A stretch of DNA of 64,000 nucleotides from Haemophilus sp. CCUG 60358 (GTDB taxonomy: Bacteria > Pseudomonadota > Gammaproteobacteria > Enterobacterales > Pasteurellaceae). Below the pieces are notes generated by a model. The model saw only the letters and a program-made list of their open reading frames with translations. It was not told the DNA's origin and ran no database searches. This document shows positions 58,801 through 64,000 of the stretch, one piece after another (position 1 is the stretch's first letter; each line of letters starts with the position of its first letter). The position numbers were made by a program, and so were the translations under genes. The stretch is from contig NZ_LZOZ01000003.1 in assembly GCF_001679485.1 (NCBI RefSeq), positions 26,361-90,360 on the forward strand, in the 5' to 3' direction.

Positions 58801-60086
58801 TTGGTCGTACGAAAGAACACTATAAAGTGCCTTACGGTACTGTGTTGAATAAAGCAGATGATCAAGAAGTATCAGCGGGTGAGACAGTAGCAAACTGGGA
58901 CCCACATACCATGCCAGTTGTCTCTGAGGTATCAGGTTTTGTGAAATTCATCGATATCGTGGATGGTTTAACTGTAACTCGTCAAACTGATGAATTAACC
59001 GGTCTTTCTTCTATCGTGGTACAAGACGTGGGTGAACGTGCAACTGCAGGTAAAGATTTACGTCCAACCATCAAATTAGTTGATGCAAAAGGTAACGATA
59101 TCTTCTTACCTGAAACTGACGTTATTGCACAATACTTCTTACCAGGTAAAGCAATCGTAAGTTTAGATGACGGTGCGGAAGTGAAAGTGGGTGAACCACT
59201 TGCACGTATTCCACAAGAATCTGTGGGTACTAAAGATATTACCGGTGGTCTTCCACGCGTTGCTGATTTATTCGAAGCTCGTAAACCGAAAGAGCCTGCT
59301 ATCTTGGCAGAAATTTCAGGTATCGTGTCCTTCGGTAAAGAAACCAAAGGCAAACGTCGCTTGTTAATCACCCCAACTGAAGGTGAAATCTACGAAGAAA
59401 TGATTCCAAAATGGCGTCAGCTCAACGTATTTGAAGGTGAGATGGTAGAACGTGGAGACGTGATTTCTGATGGTGCAGAGACTCCACATGATATCTTACG
59501 TTTACGTGGTGTTCGTGCTGTAACTGAATATATCGTGAACGAAGTGCAAGAAGTTTACCGCTTACAAGGGGTAAAAATTAACGACAAGCACATCGAAGTA
59601 ATCGTACGTCAAATGTTACGTAAAGCAGTCATCACGAAAGCTTATGACAGCGAATTCCTCGAAGGGGAACAAGTTGAAGTGGCTCGCGTGAAAATTGTGA
59701 ACCGTAAACGTGAAGCGGAAGGTAAACCACCAGTTGAATTCGAACGTGAATTACTTGGTATTACCAAAGCGTCATTGGCGACAGAATCCTTCATTTCTGC
59801 GGCATCGTTCCAAGAAACCACTCGCGTGCTTACTGAAGCAGCGGTGGCGGGTAAACGTGATGAATTACGTGGCTTGAAAGAGAACGTAATCGTAGGTCGT
59901 TTAATCCCTGCAGGTACTGGTTTTGCGTATCACCAAGGTCGTCATAAAAAACGTATTGTAGATGATGTTGTGATTAAATTGTCTGAAGACGATGAAGCAG
60001 CAATTGCTGATGAATTCGTGATGACAGCAGATGATGCAACAACTAACTTGGCAGAAATGCTTAATATGGCAGATGATGCAGAGTAA
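55836..60086 (+). CDS. rpoC: RNA polymerase beta' subunit
   Basis: RpoC carries the catalytic Mg site and clamp. The 1416 residues match the family length. The N-terminal zinc site ([20 protein letters not shown]), the catalytic [12 protein letters not shown], the trigger-loop region [25 protein letters not shown] (shown in part) and the second zinc site with [13 protein letters not shown] are intact. The start is GTG with a CAGGAGA ribosome site. The gene ends with a strong terminator. Confidence 0.98.
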   Translation: MKDLVKFLKAQSKTSEDFDVIKIGLASPDMIRSWSFGEVKKPETINYRTFKPERDGLFCARIFGPVKDYECLCGKYKRLKHRGVICEKCGVEVTQTKVRRERMGHIELACPVAHIWFLKSLPSRIGLLLDMPLRDIERVLYFEMYIVTEPGMTDLERGQLLTEEQFLDAEDRWQDEFEAKMGAEAIQDLLKGIDLEVECEKLREELQETNSETKRKKITKRLKLLEAFQQSGNKPEWMVMTVLPVLPPDLRPLVPLDGGRFATSDLNDLYRRVINRNNRLKRLLDLIAPDIIVRNEKRMLQESVDALLDNGRRGRAITGSNRRPLKSLADMIKGKQGRFRQNLLGKRVDYSGRSVITVGPYLHLHQCGLPKKMALELFRPFIYAKLESRGYATTIKSAKKMVEREDAIVWDILAEVIREHPILLNRAPTLHRLGIQAFEPLLIEGKAIQLHPLVCAAFNADFDGDQMAVHVPLTLEAQLEARALMMSTNNVLSPANGDPIIVPSQDVVLGLYYMTREKVNGKGEGMLLQDPREAEKAYRTGEAELHSRVKVRITEYVKNEAGELEEKTTLTDTTIGRAILWMIAPKGMPYSLFNQTLGKKAISKLINEAYRRLGLKEAVMFADHIMYTGFAYAARSGSSVGIDDMVIPEKKYEIISAAEEEVAEIQEQFQSGLVTAGERYNKVIDIWAAANERVAKAMMENLSQEEVINREGNPEKQASFNSIFMMADSGARGSAAQIRQLAGMRGLMARPDGSIIETPITANFREGLNVLQYFISTHGARKGLADTALKTANSGYLTRRLVDVAQDLVIVEDDCGTHEGLVMTPLIEGGDEKVPLRELVLGRVVAEDVYKPGTEEVLIARNTLLDEKLCDVLDANSVDSVKVRSVVTCDTDFGVCAKCYGRDLARGHLINQGEAVGVIAAQSIGEPGTQLTMRTFHIGGAASAAAKESSVQIKNNGTLHLANAKFVVNDEGKLVLTSRNTELTVTDEFGRTKEHYKVPYGTVLNKADDQEVSAGETVANWDPHTMPVVSEVSGFVKFIDIVDGLTVTRQTDELTGLSSIVVQDVGERATAGKDLRPTIKLVDAKGNDIFLPETDVIAQYFLPGKAIVSLDDGAEVKVGEPLARIPQESVGTKDITGGLPRVADLFEARKPKEPAILAEISGIVSFGKETKGKRRLLITPTEGEIYEEMIPKWRQLNVFEGEMVERGDVISDGAETPHDILRLRGVRAVTEYIVNEVQEVYRLQGVKINDKHIEVIVRQMLRKAVITKAYDSEFLEGEQVEVARVKIVNRKREAEGKPPVEFERELLGITKASLATESFISAASFQETTRVLTEAAVAGKRDELRGLKENVIVGRLIPAGTGFAYHQGRHKKRIVDDVVIKLSEDDEAAIADEFVMTADDATTNLAEMLNMADDAE

Positions 60087-60103
60087 TCGCTAATCGATAA
60101 AAT

Positions 60104-60130
60104 AAAACCCGAGTTTAGGCTCGGGTTTTT
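60104..60130 (+). terminator. rpoC intrinsic terminator
   Basis: AAAACCCGAG and CTCGGGTTTT form a 10-bp stem with a 6-nt loop and continue in Ts. It closes the rplJL-rpoBC operon. Confidence 0.93.
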
Positions 60131-60142
60131 TATTATCTCAAT

Positions 60143-60215
60143 AAAGAAAGTGAGGTCAGTTTTTAATGAATTTTTCTTTTGGAAAAGTATTGTAAAAAAT
60201 GACCGCACTTTCTTT
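60143..60215. repeat. Long inverted repeat from an intact and a decayed uptake signal
   Basis: AAAGAAAGTGAGGTCA (60143-60158) and TGACCGCACTTTCTTT (60200-60215) pair with a single mismatch around a 41-nt loop. The left copy has G-to-A-type damage in the core (AAGTGAGGT); the right one is intact. Confidence 0.65.
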
Positions 60216-60223
60216 TCATCAAT

Positions 60224-60248
60224 AAAAGGCCACCTTGTTGGTGGCCTT
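60224..60248 (-). terminator. metQ intrinsic terminator
   Basis: AAGGCCACC and GGTGGCCTT form a 9-bp stem with a 5-nt loop; on the minus strand it is followed by TTATTGATGA after TT. It ends the metNIQ operon. Confidence 0.85.
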
Positions 60249-60271
60249 AAAATATTGAGTTTAAGCTAAGA

Positions 60272-61102
60272 TTACCAGCCTTTTACAACACCATCTTTAA
60301 AGTGTTTTTTCGCTTCTTGGTAAACTTCTTCAGTTTGGTATGCTTTTACGAAATCTTGGATCGCTTTGCTGTCTTTGTTATCAGTACGTGAAACAATAAT
60401 GTTTACGTATGGAGAATCTTTATCTTCTACGAATACACCGTTATCTTGCGCATTTAAGCCAACTTGGCCCGCATAAGTGTTATTTACAACAGCAAGATCA
60501 ACATCATCTAATGCACGAGCTGCAACAGAAGTATCTACTTCAGAGATTTTGAAGTTTTTCGGATTTTCAACAATATCTGCTACAGTTGAAAGAAGGTCAT
60601 TAACATTTTTAAGTTTGATTAAACCTTGTTTTTCAAGAAGAATTAATGCTCGACCACGGTTTGAAGGATCGTTTGGAACAACGATTTTAGCACCTTCTTT
60701 TAAATCATTTACATTTTTGATGGTTTTAGAATAACCAGCAAGCGGGTAAACAAAGGTGTTACCAACGATCACTAAGTTATTTAAGTTTTTCGCTTTTACA
60801 TCTTCATCTAAGTAAGGTTTGTGTTGCATTGCGTTAGCATCTAAATCACCTTTAGATACAGCAGTATTTGGTAATGCGTAGTCATTGAATAAAACAAATT
60901 CAACATTTAAGTTGTATTTATCTTTTGCCACTTTTGCAGCGGTTTCGGCTACTTGGTGCTCAGGACCCGCCATTACACCAACTTTGATTGATGTTGCAGC
61001 AGGCGCAGTTGACGCTGCATCTGCTTTTTTCTCTTCTTTACAACCTGTTAATACTAATGCTGACGCGATAGCGGTGATAGCAAATAAGTTTTTTAATTTC
61101 AT
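60272..61102 (-). CDS. metQ: D-methionine-binding lipoprotein MetQ
   Basis: MetQ binds methionine (L or D) at the outer face of the inner membrane for the MetNI transporter. The 276 residues have a lipoprotein signal with lipobox LVLTGCKEE (Cys21) and the NlpA-family core, KVGVMAGPEHQVAETAAKVAKDKY, EFVLFNDYALPNTAVSKGDLDANAMQHKPYLDE (in parts) and VPNDPSNRGRALILLEKQGLI. A CACAACAAGGA stretch overlaps the ribosome site and could pair with GcvB. Confidence 0.94.
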   Translation of the reverse strand: MKLKNLFAITAIASALVLTGCKEEKKADAASTAPAATSIKVGVMAGPEHQVAETAAKVAKDKYNLNVEFVLFNDYALPNTAVSKGDLDANAMQHKPYLDEDVKAKNLNNLVIVGNTFVYPLAGYSKTIKNVNDLKEGAKIVVPNDPSNRGRALILLEKQGLIKLKNVNDLLSTVADIVENPKNFKISEVDTSVAARALDDVDLAVVNNTYAGQVGLNAQDNGVFVEDKDSPYVNIIVSRTDNKDSKAIQDFVKAYQTEEVYQEAKKHFKDGVVKGW

Positions 61103-61141
61103 GTTTTTTCCTTGTTGTGAATAAAATGGTATAGAAAATAA

Positions 61142-61834
61142 TTAACGGTGATCTACTCGTTTTGCGAGCGTGTCGCCTAATTTTTGACTGAGCATGACGA
61201 TTATCACGATAACAATCGTAGCCGCCCAAGTTACCGATGGCATATTACGATAGACGCCATAGTTAATGGCGAGGCTTCCTAAGCCGCCACCGCCTTGCGT
61301 TCCCGCCATTGCGGTATAGCCAATTAATGTCACGAAGGTGAGTGTAATCGCATTAATAAGCGTTGGTAAAGATTCAGGCAAATAGAATTTACGAATAATT
61401 TGCCAATTGGTTGCGCCCATGGCTTTTGCTGTTTCAGTCAAACCGGTTGGGATCTCAAAAAGTGCATTGCTCGTAAGACGTGCAAAAAATGGTGTTGCTG
61501 CAGCACTTAATGACACAATTGCCGCATTAGAACCAATACTACCGCCAGGAAGTAACCAACTGGTAAGCGGAATTAAAGCGAGTAACAAAATAATATAAGG
61601 GATTGAACGTCCGATATTAATAATGACGTTTAAGAACGCATTGAGTTTTTTGTTTTCTAAAATCGCGCCTTTATTGGTTAAAAAGGTTAAAAAACCAAGT
61701 GGTAAGCCTAATAAAGCCGCAATTAATGTCGACAATACTGACATATAAACCGTTTCAACGGTTGATACCGTTAATAAACTCGCAAAATTATCGGGGAATT
61801 GTTGGCTAAATGTTGCCCATAAATCATTGAACAT
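61142..61834 (-). CDS. metI: Methionine ABC transporter permease MetI
   Basis: MetI is the inner-membrane subunit of the methionine importer. The 230 residues have five membrane helices. The coupling segment [26 protein letters not shown] contacts Met[26 protein letters not shown]-like residues (here [13 protein letters not shown]) line the path. It overlaps metN by 11 bases and precedes metQ by 39 bp. Confidence 0.94.
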   Translation of the reverse strand: MFNDLWATFSQQFPDNFASLLTVSTVETVYMSVLSTLIAALLGLPLGFLTFLTNKGAILENKKLNAFLNVIINIGRSIPYIILLLALIPLTSWLLPGGSIGSNAAIVSLSAAATPFFARLTSNALFEIPTGLTETAKAMGATNWQIIRKFYLPESLPTLINAITLTFVTLIGYTAMAGTQGGGGLGSLAINYGVYRNMPSVTWAATIVIVIIVMLSQKLGDTLAKRVDHR

Positions 61835-62861
61835 AGCCTAGCACCTCTACTCGAACGTTATTTTCCATTAAATAAACTTTGGCTTGCGTAATCGCATCTT
61901 CATCACCTTCAACCTCCGCAATGGTAAAGCCAAATTTTACCCCACCGGCATAATCAATTTGTGAGGTTAAGATACTGAGCTCTACGCCAAATTTTTTCGA
62001 TGCTTGAGAAAGTAATGGCGCATCGACGGAGCGACCAGTAAATTCAAATTTGATGATCGGATACGATTTGGCATGTTTTGGCGTATCAGATAAATTTTCT
62101 AAATATTCTTCCGGCAACGTAATGTGGAAAGTCGAACTGATAAATTCTTGGGCCAATTCTGTTTTCGGATTAGAGAAAATTTCGCTCACAGTGCCTTGTT
62201 CAATCAGGCGACCTTTATCAATCACGGCAACTTGATCGCAGATGCGTTTAACCACTTCCATTTCATGAGTGATAAGAAGAATGGTGATACCTAAAGTGCG
62301 GTTGATTTCTTTTAATAATTTTAGAATGGATTGAGTTGTAGCGGGATCCAATGCGCTGGTGGCTTCATCACAAAGTAAGACTTTAGGATCGCTTGCAAGT
62401 GCACGCGCAATCGCTACACGTTGTTTTTGACCGCCTGAGAGATTAGCTGGATACACATTATGTTTATCACTTAATCCTACAAGCGCTAAAAGTGCGGTCG
62501 TTTTTTCTTGAATTTCTGCTTTCGATTTATTTTCTAATTCAAGTGGCAATGCTACGTTTTCAAAAACGGTTCGAGAGGTCAACAAATTAAAATGTTGGAA
62601 AATCATGCCGATTTGGCGGCGTGTTTTCACTAATTCAGCATCAGAAAGTTGAGTCAGATCCACATCATCGATGATTACGGCACCGTGAGTTGGTCTTTCT
62701 AATAAGTTTACACAACGGATAAGTGTACTTTTACCAGCACCAGAAGCACCAATGACACCACAAATCTGACCCTTCGGCACATGTAATGAAACATTATCAA
62801 GTGCGGTCAGTTTTTTATCTGGAAGTGTAAAAATCTTCGTAATGTTATTTAGCTTAATCAT
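61824..62861 (-). CDS. metN: Methionine ABC transporter ATPase MetN
   Basis: MetN is the ATPase of the methionine importer. The 345 residues have Walker [18 protein letters not shown]-loop [12 protein letters not shown], signature [15 protein letters not shown], Walker [14 protein letters not shown], the switch His in LLITHEM, and a C-terminal ACT-like regulatory domain (from about 260) that senses methionine. Three uptake signals lie in the gene (near 62297, 62491 and 62801). It is first in metNIQ. Confidence 0.96.
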   Translation of the reverse strand: MIKLNNITKIFTLPDKKLTALDNVSLHVPKGQICGVIGASGAGKSTLIRCVNLLERPTHGAVIIDDVDLTQLSDAELVKTRRQIGMIFQHFNLLTSRTVFENVALPLELENKSKAEIQEKTTALLALVGLSDKHNVYPANLSGGQKQRVAIARALASDPKVLLCDEATSALDPATTQSILKLLKEINRTLGITILLITHEMEVVKRICDQVAVIDKGRLIEQGTVSEIFSNPKTELAQEFISSTFHITLPEEYLENLSDTPKHAKSYPIIKFEFTGRSVDAPLLSQASKKFGVELSILTSQIDYAGGVKFGFTIAEVEGDEDAITQAKVYLMENNVRVEVLGYVQ

Positions 62862-62906
62862 ATAAGCCCTTGTTCTCAGTTAATATTTGAATTTCATTTG
62901 TATTCT

Positions 62907-62922
62907 AGACGTCTAGAATGCT
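62907..62922. promoter_or_regulatory. Candidate MetJ operator (metN-gmhB)
   Basis: AGACGTCT (62907-62914) is a perfect MetJ met box, directly followed by AGAATGCT (5 of 8 matches). The palindrome is longer (TTCTAGACGTCTAGAA). It lies 46 bp before metN, in the gap divergent to gmhB. Confidence 0.8.
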
Positions 62923-63035
62923 GTGTCAATATCTTCGAGGATCTTTTTTAGACAGATCAGTTATGACTTATTATTGCTTATATTAAGGATAAAAGGGATA
63001 ATTTTTTTTTAAGAAAAAGATAAATGAGAAAATAT

Positions 63036-63590
63036 ATGAAGAAAGCTGTTTTTTTAGATCGTGATGGCACTTTAAATATCGACCATGGTTATGTCCATAA
63101 AATTGATGATTTCCAATTTATAGAAGGCAGTATTGATGCATTAAAAGCTCTAAAGGAAATGGGATACCTTTTGGTTTTAGTAACCAATCAATCTGGTATC
63201 GCACGTGGATATTTTTCAGAAGATCAGTTTTTGCAACTTACAGAATGGATGGATTGGTCATTAGCTGATCGTGGTGTCGATCTCGATGGAATCTACTATT
63301 GTCCTCATCATCCAGAAGGGAAAGGCGAATATAAAGAAGACTGTGCATGCAGAAAACCAAAATCAGGTATGTTACTAGAGGCAATTAAAGCGCTGAAAAT
63401 CGATCCGGCACAATCTATTATGGTTGGCGATAAGATTGAAGATCTTAAAGCAGGCATTGGCGCAAAAGTGAAAACGAATATTTTAGTGCGAACAGGTAAA
63501 CCTATCACTGAAGAGGGAGAGAATCTCGCTGATTATGTTTTGGATTCTATTGTAGATTTGCCAAGAATAGCAAAACGATTAATTAAGTAA
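63036..63590 (+). CDS. gmhB: D-glycero-beta-D-manno-heptose-1,7-bisphosphate 7-phosphatase
   Basis: GmhB removes the 7-phosphate from heptose bisphosphate in the synthesis of ADP-heptose for the lipooligosaccharide core. The 184 residues belong to the HAD phosphatases. The catalytic D8 and D10 are in FLDRDGTLN, motif II is [12 protein letters not shown], and the zinc cysteines and histidine are in CPHHPEGK and [18 protein letters not shown] is motif IV. The frame extends to 63024 (MRKYMKK), but [11 protein letters not shown] is taken. Confidence 0.95.
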   Translation: MKKAVFLDRDGTLNIDHGYVHKIDDFQFIEGSIDALKALKEMGYLLVLVTNQSGIARGYFSEDQFLQLTEWMDWSLADRGVDLDGIYYCPHHPEGKGEYKEDCACRKPKSGMLLEAIKALKIDPAQSIMVGDKIEDLKAGIGAKVKTNILVRTGKPITEEGENLADYVLDSIVDLPRIAKRLIK

Positions 63591-63670
63591 CAAAAATGAT
63601 CTATTTTTTGTGCGAATAGGCGAAAAGATCTTCAACCAATAAAAAATTTACATTTTTTTACAAAAAGATC

Positions 63671-63698
63671 TTGCAAAGGCGTCTGAAATGCCTATAAT
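63671..63698 (+). promoter_or_regulatory. rrn operon promoter
   Basis: TTGCAA (63671-63676) and a perfect TATAAT (63693-63698) are spaced 16 bp, followed by GCACCCC, the GC-rich discriminator typical of stringently controlled rRNA promoters. The transcript should start near 63705. Confidence 0.85.
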
Positions 63699-63709
63699 GC
63701 ACCCCACAC

Positions 63710-63753
63710 AACGACGCGCCGTTGTGAATCTTAAGAAAAACCGGTGCGTCGTT
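63710..63753 (+). promoter_or_regulatory. rrn leader boxB-type hairpin
   Basis: AACGACGCGCCG (63710-63721) and CGGTGCGTCGTT (63742-63753) pair as 12 bp with one G-U, across a 20-nt loop, followed by ATTTTTT. It is in the place of boxB in E. coli rrn leaders, immediately before boxA, but its T run makes it look like an intrinsic terminator. CACAACG/CGTTGTG (63707-63726) is a competing small hairpin using the same bases. Confidence 0.65.
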
Positions 63754-63759
63754 ATTTTT

Positions 63760-63771
63760 TGCTCTTTAACA
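63760..63771 (+). promoter_or_regulatory. rrn boxA antitermination element
   Basis: TGCTCTTTAACA is the standard bacterial rRNA boxA where NusB-NusE binds, and the following sequence (ATCAGACAATCTGTGTGGGCAC) matches enterobacterial leaders closely. Confidence 0.9.
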
Positions 63772-63922
63772 ATATATCAGACAATCTGTGTGGGCACTTG
63801 TTGATTGACTTGTTTTAAAAATATTTTTTAATTTTGAAGTCTTAATAGGTGCTAACTAGAAATTCATAATACTTTTTTAAGTAGTGACATTTTATGTCAG
63901 CAGTATTGAGCGATTAAACTTG

Positions 63923-64000
63923 AATTGAAGAGTTTGATCATGGCTCAGATTGAACGCTGGCGGCAGGCTTAACACATGCAAGTCGAACGGTAACATAAAG
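63923..64000 (+). rRNA. rrs: 16S ribosomal RNA, 5' end (cut by window edge)
   Basis: The first 78 bases of 16S rRNA are present, starting AATTGAAGAGTTTGATCATG and including the universal forward-primer site and GAACGCTGGCGGCAGGC. The bases near the end, GGTAACATAAAG, match what I recall of the V1 region of H. parainfluenzae rather than H. influenzae, but only a comparison would prove it. The rest is outside the window. Confidence 0.95.

Larger units (their letters stand above)
63591..63922 (+). promoter_or_regulatory. rrn promoter and leader region
   Basis: This 332-bp region without a gene holds an A/T-rich stretch that may act as an UP element (63639-63670), a strong promoter, a GC-rich start region, two alternative hairpins, a boxA, and the start of the 16S processing stem region. 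No tRNA gene is present. Confidence 0.8.

Noticed and set aside
63800-63835. Second rrn promoter (TTGACT with a downstream TAATTT)
   Set aside because: It lies downstream of boxA within the transcribed leader and the -10 is poor, so it is probably chance A/T-rich sequence.

Overview
The window is ordinary Pasteurellaceae chromosome, most likely a Haemophilus close to H. parainfluenzae. Three things support this. Dozens of copies of the Haemophilus DNA uptake signal (core AAGTGCGGT) are present, many as inverted pairs forming terminators. Gene blocks such as ligA-zipA-cysZ-cysK, tyrP-tdk-tsaD-rpsU-dnaG-rpoD and mrcA-comABCDEF are Haemophilus-like in content and order. The first bases of a 16S rRNA gene at the right edge also fit. 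No species-level comparison could be run.

Layout. 1-8.2 kb: the end of potD, a PACE-type efflux protein, hflD-purB, trpS, a YfcZ-like protein, a radical SAM activase, nupC, deoD and greB. 8.3-14.1 kb: tex, two small unrecognised genes, and divergent glpK and glpF around a region with a perfect CRP site. 14.2-19.7 kb: a cystine-type ABC importer, cysK, cysZ and zipA. 19.8-29.9 kb: ligA, tyrP-tdk-small membrane protein-tsaD, the rpsU-dnaG-rpoD macromolecular synthesis block and psiE. 29.9-42 kb: rlmJ, mrcA, the comABCDEF competence operon, nfuA, comM, engB and a VirK/YbjX protein. 42-47.5 kb: oppABCDF. 47.7-50.2 kb: talB, mlaA and a RidA protein. 50.2-60.1 kb: the L10 leader and rplJ-rplL-rpoB-rpoC. 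60.2-63.6 kb: metNIQ and divergent gmhB. 63.6-64 kb: an rrn promoter, the boxB/boxA antitermination leader and the 16S start.

How the parts work together. The most coherent theme is natural competence. The com operon builds the type IV pilus/secretin machine that takes up DNA, ComM acts on incoming DNA, and the uptake signals mark self DNA. The comA and comM promoters each carry a CRP-S type site (TGCGA-N6-TCG[C/T]A) whose centre lies exactly 48.5 bp upstream of the first base of a good -10 hexamer. The other clusters cover nucleoside salvage, glycerol use, sulfur amino acid uptake and synthesis, peptide uptake, and core transcription, replication and translation.

I found no phage, insertion sequence, CRISPR array, defence island, tRNA gene or clear pseudogene, and no previously undescribed multigene system. 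The points worth a second look are mainly regulatory: the twin CRP-S promoters, uptake-signal hairpins used as terminators and attenuators, decayed uptake signals kept as hairpins, operator candidates for PurR, MetJ and CRP, possible GcvB targets, the rrn leader hairpins, and the two small unknown genes after tex.
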